Below, piece by piece: positions 34,585 through 42,836 of a stretch of 64,000 nucleotides of DNA. Position numbers and translations under genes: made by a program. Position 1 is the first letter of the stretch. Each line of letters opens with the position of its first letter. The notes beneath the pieces were generated by a model, which was not told the origin of the DNA, searched no databases, and saw only the letters and a list, made by a program, of their open reading frames with translations. Source of the stretch: Candidatus Aenigmatarchaeota archaeon (GTDB taxonomy: Archaea; Aenigmatarchaeota; Aenigmatarchaeia; QMZP01; JAFGSV01); the NCBI GenBank assembly GCA_016931255.1, contig JAFGFG010000003.1, positions 1 to 64,000 on the forward strand, in the 5' to 3' direction.

Positions 34585-36174
34585 TTAAAGAAAGGCGCCG
34601 AACGGTATGAAGTTTGCAAGAAGCAGCGCCAGCACGACGTATCCCAGTATTCTCATTATCTGTTTTGAGTGCTTCGGGATGTATCTCGCCATCAGAATGT
34701 CCCACATCTTCCCCCCATCCAGCGGCTTGACCGGAAGGAGGTTCACTATTCCCACACCGATGTTTATTATGAAAAGGAACATCAGAAGGCCTTGTATGAA
34801 CCCGAAGACACCATCAAGCGGTTCCAGCCCGTCGTTCAGCTCATAGCTGGCTGCCACATTGAGTACTCCTATGAATCCCGGCTTGTTGTGCTTAGCGAGT
34901 TCAGCCTGCCACTGGGCTATGTTCGCATCAGCCCTGCCGGAAAGTGAAGGGTAGTTGTCAGCGACCCACTCCCACATGAGTATTCTCTGGTTGGCGTAAT
35001 TCCATGTGACTGCAACCTCCTGGCCTGTGATGGCTGCGACTGACTCGGATGTTGCTATGTAGAAATCTATGCTTCCCGGGAGAACCTGCTCCATTGAAGC
35101 AAAGAAACCTATGTATCCATCAGGTACGAAAGGTCCTGATTCAGGCATATCCGAAGTATGCATGAAAACAGTATCCTCTGTCCCATCTTCATTGAGAACA
35201 GTAACTTCTATGTCAGTGTTAACCCCTGCTTTCTCCAGTGCAAAAGAAAGGTCCGCAAGGTCCATTATTTCGTCATCGTTGACCTTCACTATGGTTCCCT
35301 CTATGCCTGCTCTTGCAGCAGGATAATCCTTGAACAGTATGATTTCTCCTTCACCGAGTTGCTCTTCCAGATATTTCTTCTTTATGAAATATGTGTCATT
35401 GCCGGCTGTCAACTGGAGAGTGTCATTCTCACCGTAATTTTCCAGTATGCTTATAATCCCGTCTTCTCCATAGACAGCATTGCCACCTATCGTTCCTATG
35501 TCAGACAGCTGTACCTTGGCGAATGGATATGTCTGGAAATTAACGCCACTGGCGCTGTATATGGATGTAATCATGCCCACGAAAATTATGACCGACACTA
35601 TCGCAAGAAGGAAATTCGCAAAAGACCCTGCTGAGAATACCCTCAGGGCAGGCCACATTCCCTTCTTTTCAAGAGCTTTCTCGTCAGGCTCCACGAAAGC
35701 CAGTGGTATAACAGCGAGTATGCCGAACCCCAGTGACTTTATCCTGACCTTCTCACGGGCTGTGAATATGCCGTGGAATCCCTCATGAACGAGAGCCAGC
35801 AGCGCGAGGCATATTATCCAGTACCAGAAAGGCACTGCAAGGTAGCCGTAGCCGAAAATGGGCTCAGCTGTAGGAGATGGAAGCAGGAGCGCGAGGCTTG
35901 GCGCGGATGCCCCTGCCTGTATGGCTGCGACAAGATTGTCAAAAAGCATTTTCAGGCCGAGCACGGAAACAATGAAACCTGTAATCACGGAAACGAAACC
36001 GACAACCTTCCATCCCCCGGGGCAGGTGGTTCCAATTTTCGTAAGAAACCCACGCCCTCTCTTGCTCCGCCTGAGAAGGAATATAGACTCCCTCTGGAAG
36101 CTCTTCCTGTCTTTGTAGACAAGAAGCGCCAGAAGAATTACGAATATGATGACAGATACCAGATACAAGTCCAT
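34585..36174 (-). CDS. Site-2 protease (M50 family) with PDZ domain
   Basis: Intramembrane zinc metalloprotease, 529 aa. The zinc motif is HEGFH at residues 130-134. The second ligand region NLLPVKPLDGGKMW lies near 487. Between them is an insert of ~280 residues with a PDZ-like domain (YPAARAGIEGTIVKVNDDEIMDL). Hydrophobic helices are at ~1-20, 55-80, 110-135, 185-205, 460-485 and 510-529. S2Ps cut membrane-bound regulators, but no substrate is evident. GTTAAATATATT centred 27 bp before the ATG gives a leaderless start for this and the antiporter. Confidence 0.92.
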   Translation of the reverse strand: MDLYLVSVIIFVILLALLVYKDRKSFQRESIFLLRRSKRGRGFLTKIGTTCPGGWKVVGFVSVITGFIVSVLGLKMLFDNLVAAIQAGASAPSLALLLPSPTAEPIFGYGYLAVPFWYWIICLALLALVHEGFHGIFTAREKVRIKSLGFGILAVIPLAFVEPDEKALEKKGMWPALRVFSAGSFANFLLAIVSVIIFVGMITSIYSASGVNFQTYPFAKVQLSDIGTIGGNAVYGEDGIISILENYGENDTLQLTAGNDTYFIKKKYLEEQLGEGEIILFKDYPAARAGIEGTIVKVNDDEIMDLADLSFALEKAGVNTDIEVTVLNEDGTEDTVFMHTSDMPESGPFVPDGYIGFFASMEQVLPGSIDFYIATSESVAAITGQEVAVTWNYANQRILMWEWVADNYPSLSGRADANIAQWQAELAKHNKPGFIGVLNVAASYELNDGLEPLDGVFGFIQGLLMFLFIINIGVGIVNLLPVKPLDGGKMWDILMARYIPKHSKQIMRILGYVVLALLLANFIPFGAFL

Positions 36175-36303
36175 AACTCTAATTAGGGGAGGTCTGTTAA
36201 ATATATTGGATAATTATTGAGGAAATTTCCGCTTTTCCATATTATCATTTATTCTTTTCATTTGACTATAAAATGATATAAGGCAACCTTCCAAGTTTCA
36301 ATT

Positions 36304-36760
36304 ATGAAATTAAAAATTCCTTCAAAATGTGATCAGAATTTGGCAGAATTCGTAGGAATCTCCTTGGTGATGGTTCAATTGGTATTTATAATTGCAAAAA
36401 GAGTGAAAGAAAAATTTCAGTACAACACAAAGATAACATGCAATGCCGTTGATGATAGTAAATATATCAAATATCTGGAAGGGTTATGAAGATTCTTAGA
36501 TGATATTTTGATACAGATGGAAGTGTCGTATTAGCTAACAATAACAAAACATTATATCCACGATTAGAAATGAAAGTTTGTCCATCACCAATGCAAAATC
36601 AATTTATTGACATTCTTAGAAGGAGAAGATTTAGATTCGGTGTATATAATATTGAAAAAGGAGAAGTAAGAATTCAAATGAACGGAAAAGAACAACTTTA
36701 TAAATGGTTTTCTGAAGTTGGTTTTAGTAATGATAAACACATATTAAAAATGAATAAAAT
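36304..36760 (+). pseudogene. Decayed LAGLIDADG homing endonuclease
   Basis: Three broken segments together recall a LAGLIDADG protein. Segment one gives LAEFVGI, and after a one-base shift near 36357-36366 the next frame reads LLGDGSIGIYNCKKSERK, completing the first motif. A second shift returns to a frame with NAVDDSKYIKYLEGL. After another break come KILR, an in-frame TGA at 36501-36503, then YFDTDGSVV, the second motif. The rest (KVCPSPMQNQFIDIL, YNIEKGEVRIQMNGK, YKWFSEVGFS) is open to the tRNA boundary. The stretch is AT-rich compared with its surroundings. With two frameshifts and a stop it cannot make the intact enzyme. 36175-36303 holds only the site-2 protease promoter and AT-rich sequence. 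Confidence 0.8.
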
Positions 36761-36884
36761 AGCGGGAAGTGGATTTGAACCACTGACCTTTGGGTCTCCC
36801 GATGGCCTGAAGCCAATATGAGCCTTTCGCAAGTTATTAAAGTTAATAACTTTCAACGAGCACTCCAGGCTGCTCTATCCCGCT
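36760..36884 (-). tRNA. Initiator tRNA-Met (CAU) with two introns
   Basis: Hand-folded on the minus strand. The acceptor AGCGGGA pairs fully with TCCCGCT, giving the A1-U72 pair usual for archaeal initiators, with discriminator A at 36760. D arm is GAGC/GCTC, T arm AGTGG-TTCAAAT-CCACT. The anticodon stem TTGGG/CCCAA, with the three G-C pairs of initiators, forms only if two inserts are removed. Intron 1 (36825-36853, 29 nt) lies between positions 29 and 30, inside the stem, with an 8-bp hairpin AAGTTATT/AATAACTT. Intron 2 (36796-36816, 21 nt) is at canonical 37/38. The spliced length is 75 nt, with loop CTCATAA. Confidence 0.88.
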
Positions 36885-36909
36885 TGGTGTCCTATAATTA
36901 GTCTAAGCG

Positions 36910-36917
36910 TTTTAAAA
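36910..36917. promoter_or_regulatory. Palindromic TATA box for initiator tRNA (and perhaps rnhB)
   Basis: TTTTAAAA is centred ~29 bp before the tRNA 5' end on the minus strand. On the plus strand it would place an rnhB transcript start near 36940, giving a short leader carrying GTGATT before the ATG at 36957. The motif reads the same on both strands, so one box could serve both genes. Confidence 0.45.
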
Positions 36918-36956
36918 GCTTATCAAAGCCAAGATATTATAATATTCGTGATTCTT

Positions 36957-37640
36957 ATGGGAGAGTTGATAGCAGGCTGTGATGAAGCTGGCAGAGGATG
37001 TATCATAGGACCGCTTGTTATAGCTGCGATTTCCATTGAAAAGAATAAAGAAAAAGAACTAAAGAAAATCGGAGTTAAAGACTCAAAAGAACTTTCCCAG
37101 AAAAAGCGCGTGGAACTTGCAGAGAAAATAGAGGAGATAGCAAAGGACATTGTCGTTTTCAAGGTCGGGCCTTGCAAGATAGACACATTCAGGAAGCAGG
37201 GTGTTGACCTCAACAGGCTGGAGTCAATGAAATTCGCGGACGGTCTCAGAATGCTCAAGCCCCAGACAGCTTTCATAGACGCTCCTGACACGAATCTGCC
37301 TAAATTCACCGCTTTCATGGAGAAACTCGTGGGCAGTGACATGAAGATAATTGCCAGGCACAAGGCTGACCGTGACTTCCCTGTCGTTTCCGCTGCGAGC
37401 ATAATAGCAAAGGTCGAAAGGGAAGCTGAAATCGGGAAGCTGAAGAATGAGCATGGAGATTTTGGAACAGGCTACACATCCGATGAGAAGACAATGGAAT
37501 GGCTCAGAAACTGGCTGAAGAGCAACAAGGACTTTCCGGAGGGGCTCGTGCGGAAGAGCTGGGTCACCCACAAGACACTGATAGGGGAGAAAGAGCAGAA
37601 GAGTCTCGGAAGCTGGATGAAAGGGAAGATAATCAAATAA
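36957..37640 (+). CDS. rnhB: Ribonuclease HII
   Basis: Removes ribonucleotides and RNA primers from RNA-DNA hybrids. 227 aa. The catalytic start is GCDEAGRGCIIGPLV (first Asp-Glu pair, residues ~7-21), then VKDSKELS (~41-48), FIDAPD (~103) and ARHKADRDFPVVSAASIIAKV with the last acidic ligand. The C-terminus EQKSLGSWM fits the PCNA-interacting consensus (Q-x-x-L-x-x-W-M). I start at the ATG 36957 rather than the GTG at 36948, because GTGATT is better read as its ribosome site. Co-directional with aspS, 24 nt away. Confidence 0.94.
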   Translation: MGELIAGCDEAGRGCIIGPLVIAAISIEKNKEKELKKIGVKDSKELSQKKRVELAEKIEEIAKDIVVFKVGPCKIDTFRKQGVDLNRLESMKFADGLRMLKPQTAFIDAPDTNLPKFTAFMEKLVGSDMKIIARHKADRDFPVVSAASIIAKVEREAEIGKLKNEHGDFGTGYTSDEKTMEWLRNWLKSNKDFPEGLVRKSWVTHKTLIGEKEQKSLGSWMKGKIIK

Positions 37641-37664
37641 AAAGCAGTAAGGCAATTTGTGTGT

Positions 37665-38957
37665 ATGGAAAGGAAATATTCAGGTTCTGTGAAGATTGGT
37701 GACAAGGTCGTCATGCAGGGCTGGGTAGCCAAGACAAGGGACCTTGGCGGACTAAAGTTCTTCATACTCAGGGACCGTGAAGGGACTGTTCAGGTCACCG
37801 GAAAGAAGGATACTGTGCCTGAGAGCGTCCTGAAGAAAATGTCGGAAATCATGAAGGAATACTGCATCAGGGTTGAGGGAAAGATTGAAAAATCAGCTCA
37901 CTGTCCTGCGGGTTTTGAGATGATACCGTCAAAGATTGAGATAGTTTCGGAGTCAGAACCGGAACTGCCGATAGATGTTTTCGGGAAGATTGAATCCGGC
38001 AAGGACAAGAGATTCGATTACAGGTTCCTTGATTTAAGGGAACCGAAGCTTCAGGCCATATTCAGGATAAAGGCAAGGGCTGTTCAGGCCATAAGGGAAT
38101 ATTTCATAAAGGAAGGATTCGTGGAGGCGTTCACCCCGGTGATACAGGCAGCAGGTGCTGAGGGAGGAGCCACGATGTTCCCTGTACAGTATTATGACAA
38201 AAAGGCGTTCCTTCGACAGAGCCCGCAGCTCTACAAGCAGATGATGATGGCATCCGGCATGGACCGTGTTTTCGAGATAGGCCAGGCATTCAGGGCTGAG
38301 AAATTCCATACGTCAAGGCATGTCTCGGAATTCCTTTCCGTTGATTTCGAACAGGGCTGGATAGATTCAGAGGAAGACATCATGAAAACGCTCGAGGGCA
38401 TGGTTCATTACACCATAAGCTCAATAGCAAAGGACTGCAGGCACGAGCTTAAGATGATTGAAAAGGTTGTGAAGATTCCGAAACTTCCCATGAAAAGGGT
38501 TACATACGACGAGATGGTGAACACATTGAAAAAGTCAGGCGTGAAAATAGAATGGGGAGATGACATCGAGGATGCGCAGGAGAAGAAGTTCGGGGAGATA
38601 ATGGCTAAGAAAGGTATTGAATGGTACTTCCTCACCAAGTTCCCTTCGGAGATAAAGCCGTTCTACATAATGCTTGAGGGAAAATATTCAAGGGGACTGG
38701 ACCTGGATTTCCGCGGGATGGAAATGGCGTCCGGCGGGCAGAGGGAACACAGGCACGATTTCCTGAAGAATGTAATGAAAGAGAAGGGCCTCAATCCGAA
38801 GAATTTCGAATTCTTCCTTGAGCCGTTCAGGTACGGAATACCGCCTCACGGAGGAATAGGATTTGGGGTTGAGAGAATGATTGAAAAGCTTCTGGACCTC
38901 CCGGACATAAAGGAAGCCATACTGTTCCCAAGGACTCCGGACAGGCTCGTGCCCTGA
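37665..38957 (+). CDS. aspS: Aspartyl-tRNA synthetase, archaeal type
   Basis: 430 aa class IIb synthetase. The N-terminal OB-fold (~10-95, MQGWVAKTRDLGGLKFFILRD) binds the anticodon. Catalytic parts are AAGAEGGATMFPV (~162-174), FLRQSPQLYKQMMM (~183-196), FRAEKFHTSRHVSEFLSVDFE (motif 2, ~210-230) and GGIGFGVERM (motif 3, ~400). The archaeal type lacks the bacterial GAD insert. Whether it also charges tRNA-Asn cannot be judged, but a separate AsnRS is present. The ATG at 37665 is chosen over a GTG 6 nt upstream. Confidence 0.95.
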   Translation: MERKYSGSVKIGDKVVMQGWVAKTRDLGGLKFFILRDREGTVQVTGKKDTVPESVLKKMSEIMKEYCIRVEGKIEKSAHCPAGFEMIPSKIEIVSESEPELPIDVFGKIESGKDKRFDYRFLDLREPKLQAIFRIKARAVQAIREYFIKEGFVEAFTPVIQAAGAEGGATMFPVQYYDKKAFLRQSPQLYKQMMMASGMDRVFEIGQAFRAEKFHTSRHVSEFLSVDFEQGWIDSEEDIMKTLEGMVHYTISSIAKDCRHELKMIEKVVKIPKLPMKRVTYDEMVNTLKKSGVKIEWGDDIEDAQEKKFGEIMAKKGIEWYFLTKFPSEIKPFYIMLEGKYSRGLDLDFRGMEMASGGQREHRHDFLKNVMKEKGLNPKNFEFFLEPFRYGIPPHGGIGFGVERMIEKLLDLPDIKEAILFPRTPDRLVP

Positions 38958-39818
38958 TTACTTCAGGAATTTTGAAGCGAATTTTATCACTGGCTCCGGG
39001 ATGCTGTCAAAGAACGGAATGCTGCTGAAGCTGGGATTCATCAGGCGCTTGTTAATATTAAGAGAATCGATAGCCTCCATTTCCTTTCGTTTCAGAGAGA
39101 AATCGAAGATGCTTATGTTTTCCTTGAGGTGTGAACCAGATGATCTGGGTATCACTGCGAGTCCGTGCTGGAGAAGCCACCTAAGACCGACCTGTGCGGA
39201 TGTTTTCCCGTATCTGGCGCCAATTTCAGTCATGGCTTCATCTTTTGATACTCTGCCCATTGCATTCGGCGAGTAAGCTGTCAGTATTATATTCTTTTTT
39301 GCCGAGTATTCAAGAAGCCCTTTCTGGAAAAGGTATGGATGAAACTCAACCTGATTGGTCACTATCGGTATGTCAGTATGGCTCATGGCTTCATCAGTCT
39401 CCTTCTCGTTGAAGTTGCTTATGCCTATGCTTCTCACCTTGTTTTCCCCGACGAGCCTGTTGAGGGCTCTCATACTTTCTTCCATCGGTATGCTGTCATT
39501 GGGCCAGTGGAGAAGATACAAATCAAGATAATCCGTGCATATTTCACTGAGTGCCCTGTCGCATGCCCTGAGGATGTTGTCGTAGTTCATATCAGACCTC
39601 CAGACCTTGGAAGTTATGAAAAGCTCTGAACGGTCATGTCCGGATATCGCTTTGCCTACTTCTTTGTGGTTTCCGTATATCTCAGCTGTATCTATGTGTT
39701 TATAACCCATTTCAAGTGCTGTTTTTACAGCTGAAAAGCATATATCCCCCGTGAGCTGCCATGTGCCAAGCCCGACAGCGGGCATCTTTTTTCCGTCAGC
39801 CATTTTCAGCATCTTCAT
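38958..39818 (-). CDS. Aldo/keto reductase
   Basis: 286 aa NADPH-dependent (beta/alpha)8 oxidoreductase. The catalytic tetrad is visible: D43 and Y48 in DTAEIYGNH, K71 in TSKVW and H104 in LLHWP. GISNFNEKE (~142) and VIPRSSGSHLKENI, which binds the cofactor phosphate (~222-235), are typical. Substrate range is broad and not predictable. Its stop abuts aspS on the other strand. It overlaps the upstream coiled-coil gene by 4 nt (ATGA), so they are co-translated. Confidence 0.92.
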   Translation of the reverse strand: MKMLKMADGKKMPAVGLGTWQLTGDICFSAVKTALEMGYKHIDTAEIYGNHKEVGKAISGHDRSELFITSKVWRSDMNYDNILRACDRALSEICTDYLDLYLLHWPNDSIPMEESMRALNRLVGENKVRSIGISNFNEKETDEAMSHTDIPIVTNQVEFHPYLFQKGLLEYSAKKNIILTAYSPNAMGRVSKDEAMTEIGARYGKTSAQVGLRWLLQHGLAVIPRSSGSHLKENISIFDFSLKRKEMEAIDSLNINKRLMNPSFSSIPFFDSIPEPVIKFASKFLK

Positions 39819-41122
39819 GCAAATATAATCTCCCTGTCCATTTCCATTCGTATGTAATCAGCAATTTCGCTTTTCTTGAGTGCTGACTCCTTTTCTTTCG
39901 CGCTAATCTTTGATTCCAAGGACAATACATCCTTCTGGAGATCATCTGATTCCTTCTTGGTTCTTTCTATTGTCCTCTCTGCATCCCTTTTGTCATCGTG
40001 AAGAGCTATTTCACCGAGCCTTTTCCTGCAGTCTGATATCATGTCATTTGCATTGTCGTACTCAGCGCACTTGACAGCAAGCCATTTTGAATCCACTATG
40101 CTTCTCAGTGTTTTCATCTTCGGCGAATCCTTTTCAGAGACGCTGAAATGACCACTTTTCTCTTTGAGAAGGATTTCCTTGAACATCGCCTGTATTTCTC
40201 CCGGGTCTCCGTTAAGGAATGTCTTCATGGGCGAATCAGAGAACTTCTCCGCGATTTTCCTGTCACTCTTTGCGACATTCTCACAGTCATGGGAGAATAT
40301 CTTCACAACCCTCTTGACATCACCGAGCTTTCCTATTATCTCATTCTCGGTCCGGCTTAGTGTATTCTTCCATTCTTCTTCTTCCTTTTCGATATCTTCC
40401 ATTTTCTTCCATTCCCCGCTCTTCGTTACTTCGTGGAGTTTCTTTATGGCGGTTTTCTCATCAGATTTGGTTTTTTCAAGGTCAGTTGCGATTGCATCCT
40501 TCCTGATGTTCAACTCTGCTATTTCATTTTCAATATCAGACACGCTTCTGAGCATACTCTCAACAGTGCTCAGGTTCCTGAGGGCGCTCTTCCCGTTTAT
40601 GATTTCCCTCATCTCGTCGAGTTTCGTTCCCATTGAATTAAGTATATCAGCAAGCCTTGAGCTCTCCTTCTTGAAGAACTTGCCCATTACAATTCTCTGC
40701 TTGGGTATCATTCCTGTTTCCTCCATGAGCTTCAGTGTCCTGTGAAGCTGGTTCCTGAATGATGCAAAATCGATATCATCCATTGACATGGACGATATAT
40801 CCCTTTCATAGCTGCTTATGCTTACAGAAGCCTTCTTGGCCCATGTGTCCTTTATCATGTTCACAGCTGCATAGGTCTTGTCATCACCCTCGAACTTCAC
40901 CTTCATCACATCACCGACAAGCTTCTTCAGCCTTGAGACACTTTCAGAAATATCAGAAGAAACATGGCTGAATTTTTTCTTTTCTTCCTCTATGTATTTT
41001 CCGTATTCGCTGCTTATCCAGCTGGCCGCATCAGAGGCATTCATCTCAACCTTGGCTGCAGGAGTCTGGACAATCGTATCGCTTTTCTTCTTTCCACCAA
41101 AAAAAGAGCCAAAGAGTCCCAT
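39815..41122 (-). CDS. Coiled-coil protein with Gly-rich N-terminus
   Basis: 435 aa with no membrane segment. The first ~12 residues (MGLFGSFFGGKKK) form a short hydrophobic-basic patch that could touch membranes. The remainder is helical and very charged, with long heptad regions at ~30-75, ~165-260 and ~360-430. It resembles in composition the large coiled-coil proteins at 47440-53981. TTTTAAAA ~25 bp before the ATG gives a leaderless start, and the box is shared with the sRNA on the other strand. Followed by an aldo/keto reductase with 4-nt overlap. Function unknown. Confidence 0.7.
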   Translation of the reverse strand: MGLFGSFFGGKKKSDTIVQTPAAKVEMNASDAASWISSEYGKYIEEEKKKFSHVSSDISESVSRLKKLVGDVMKVKFEGDDKTYAAVNMIKDTWAKKASVSISSYERDISSMSMDDIDFASFRNQLHRTLKLMEETGMIPKQRIVMGKFFKKESSRLADILNSMGTKLDEMREIINGKSALRNLSTVESMLRSVSDIENEIAELNIRKDAIATDLEKTKSDEKTAIKKLHEVTKSGEWKKMEDIEKEEEEWKNTLSRTENEIIGKLGDVKRVVKIFSHDCENVAKSDRKIAEKFSDSPMKTFLNGDPGEIQAMFKEILLKEKSGHFSVSEKDSPKMKTLRSIVDSKWLAVKCAEYDNANDMISDCRKRLGEIALHDDKRDAERTIERTKKESDDLQKDVLSLESKISAKEKESALKKSEIADYIRMEMDREIIFA

Positions 41123-41142
41123 AGTAAAAGTAATGACTCTCT

Positions 41143-41150
41143 TTTTAAAA
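41143..41150. promoter_or_regulatory. Shared palindromic TATA box
   Basis: TTTTAAAA lies exactly midway, 24.5 bp from the minus-strand ATG at 41122 and 24.5 bp from the predicted 5' end of the C/D sRNA at 41171. It can therefore serve as a TATA box for both. Confidence 0.5.
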
Positions 41151-41170
41151 CGTTTTACCTAAACAATAAC

Positions 41171-41234
41171 GGGCGATGAGGAAAACGCTCCAGAATGACC
41201 GGAAGGGATGATTTCCTAGGTAGCTTCTGAGCCC
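41171..41234 (+). ncRNA. Box C/D guide sRNA (predicted)
   Basis: A 64-nt element with every part of an archaeal C/D sRNA. The terminal stem GGGC (41171-41174) pairs with GCCC (41231-41234). Box C is GCGATGA (41173-41179), and box D is CTGA (41227-41230). Internally D' is ATGA (41195-41198, one change from CTGA), then a CC/GG stem closed by GGAA, and C' is GGGATGA (41205-41211). The two guide spacers (41180-41194, 41212-41226) are both 15 nt. The expected k-turn pairs are kept by compensating C-G pairs. It should guide 2'-O-methylation of rRNA or tRNA. Targets not assigned. Confidence 0.75.
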
Positions 41235-41241
41235 TTAATGA

Positions 41242-42528
41242 TTAACCCAGTATGCCCATGTCCTTTATTGCAATGGGCGATCCGCCGGCATGCCATGATT
41301 TCCTCGGACGGCACTGTATGGGATATATCCTCTCCGAATTGTCGTCCAGTATGATTGCAGTGCCTTTCTTCCTCGGAAGCGTGTTTATGTATTCCTGTAT
41401 GTCATCAAGCATGTATGTCTGCATTATTCCTCTCAGCGCGGTGAGGTCCGCTTCTGATGTGAGCCTGTGGGCAAGTATTATGTCAGACTGGGCAAGAGCA
41501 TCCTCATGAAGCTTGTTGGGCCTCTGGGTTATGAAAAGCAGCGATATGCCTGGTTCTCGTCCCTGCTTGACAAGTGTCAGCAGCGGCTCTGTTGCAGCAG
41601 TCTTTCCGTCAGTTGGAAGGAACTGATGAGCTTCGTCTATCATTATCCACACCATTGGCATTGTCTTTCTTGTCTCACCTGTCATGACCTCAAGCTCCTC
41701 GGCCTTCCTTGCAAGCGACCTTGCGTGGTATATCTTCCTGCTGAGAAGACCAACGAGCATTGAACGCACAGACCATGAGCTTGAAACCTGTATGTAGTGT
41801 GATATATCCAGTATCGAAACTGTCCCCGGCTTCACCAGGTCTTCGATTTTCGTGCCTTCCCTGTCGAATATGCCCCAGCTCTCAGCTGCGCTGAACCTGT
41901 TGACAAGGGAATCCCTGACACGTTTTTCTGTTTTTTCATCCCCTTCTATGGCAGCGATTATGTCCTGAAGCGAGTAGTTTCCCTTTTTCTTGAGCTTCTT
42001 CATCACACGCTCTATCGTGGTGCCATATTCATCGACAAAGGAGAATCCGAATGTCAGGACCCAGTCCTGTGCAGAGAGGTCTGAGCATACAAGATTGAAT
42101 GTGCTGTCATAAGCAATTCCAGCCTGTTCATATTCCTGAACATAACCCTTGGGAACGAAGAGCTTTGCATCGAGCGCACTTGGCTTGAGTCCCCACTCCT
42201 TCAGAATGTCCTTGTCCCTCTCATTTGGATGCTTCATTGACCAGTATATGCCCATTGTGTCAAACATTACAACAGCAATGTTCTCCCTTATCTCGGGCGG
42301 AAGAACCGCTATTTCCTCGGATATTATCCCTGCTGAATAGGACTTTCCCGTACCTCTCTTGCCGCATACCAGCATGACATGAGGCCTAGTCACATCCATG
42401 AGAACAGGATTGGTGAGATGAGCGTCTTCCCCCTTTCCGACTATGTGCTTTCCGAGGAAGGCTGTGCCAACCTCTCCGTATTTATCCATATCAGGCTTGT
42501 CCCGTCCAACCACTATATTTTCTACCAT
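41242..42528 (-). CDS. HerA-like FtsK/VirB4-superfamily ATPase
   Basis: 428 aa. N-terminal beta-barrel residues (~1-45) have the HAS-barrel look (VGTAFLGKHIVG). Walker A is GKRGTGKS (56-63), Walker B is MVWIMIDEAHQ (~300), and the arginine-rich C-terminal motif includes ITQRPNKLHEDALAQSD. HerA proteins pump or translocate DNA and usually pair with NurA nuclease in recombination. No NurA is in the window, so it may belong to the HerA-like branch with another job. A TATA-like ATTTATTAATT centred ~28 bp upstream suggests a leaderless start. Confidence 0.85.
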   Translation of the reverse strand: MVENIVVGRDKPDMDKYGEVGTAFLGKHIVGKGEDAHLTNPVLMDVTRPHVMLVCGKRGTGKSYSAGIISEEIAVLPPEIRENIAVVMFDTMGIYWSMKHPNERDKDILKEWGLKPSALDAKLFVPKGYVQEYEQAGIAYDSTFNLVCSDLSAQDWVLTFGFSFVDEYGTTIERVMKKLKKKGNYSLQDIIAAIEGDEKTEKRVRDSLVNRFSAAESWGIFDREGTKIEDLVKPGTVSILDISHYIQVSSSWSVRSMLVGLLSRKIYHARSLARKAEELEVMTGETRKTMPMVWIMIDEAHQFLPTDGKTAATEPLLTLVKQGREPGISLLFITQRPNKLHEDALAQSDIILAHRLTSEADLTALRGIMQTYMLDDIQEYINTLPRKKGTAIILDDNSERIYPIQCRPRKSWHAGGSPIAIKDMGILG

Positions 42529-42587
42529 AAAAAACAGTACCTCTTGGGTATCATTTATTAATTGCCTCGATTATATTTATTTAACTG

Positions 42588-42612
42588 CCGGGAAACCGGT
42601 AAATCGGAGGTG
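42588..42612 (+). promoter_or_regulatory. CCGG inverted repeat and GGAGGTG ribosome site
   Basis: CCGG-GAAA-CCGG (42588-42599) can form a four-pair hairpin with a GNRA loop. The strong ribosome site GGAGGTG (42606-42612) follows, 7 nt before the ATG at 42620. The hairpin lies between the TATA-like TTATATTTA (~42571-42579) and the start codon. It could be a leader stem or an operator, depending on where transcription begins. Confidence 0.4.
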
Positions 42613-42619
42613 TTAAACA

Positions 42620-42808
42620 ATGGGTTTCATTGAAGAGCTGCTAAAGAACAAGGAAGATCTTCTTGTCAAATTCCTTAGCATAATGGAAGGCAAGGAGACA
42701 TCAGCAAACGTCAGTCTTGATGGTATAAAGTTCGATGTCGGCGGCACAAAAGTAAAAGTCGAGGGAAACGTCCAGTTCACAGTTGTACCATACAAGAAAA
42801 AGAAATGA
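42620..42808 (+). CDS. Small hypothetical protein with strong ribosome site
   Basis: 62 aa. An N-terminal helix (GFIEELLKNKEDLLVKFLSIM) is followed by a beta-like half with a repeated pattern (VSLDGIKFDVGG, TKVKVEGNVQFTV) and a lysine tail (KKKK). GGAGGTG before the ATG suggests good translation. It looks like a real small protein rather than chance, given codon use like its neighbours. No family recognised. The gene downstream starts 28 nt later on the same strand. Confidence 0.6.
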   Translation: MGFIEELLKNKEDLLVKFLSIMEGKETSANVSLDGIKFDVGGTKVKVEGNVQFTVVPYKKKK

Positions 42809-42836
42809 TTTTTCTCATTTATGGAAGTGCAGAAAC

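Noticed and set aside
36570-36821. A separate 83-aa gene
   Set aside because: It is the last part of the broken LAGLIDADG frame and runs into the tRNA on the other strand. The ATG is internal to homing-endonuclease homology.
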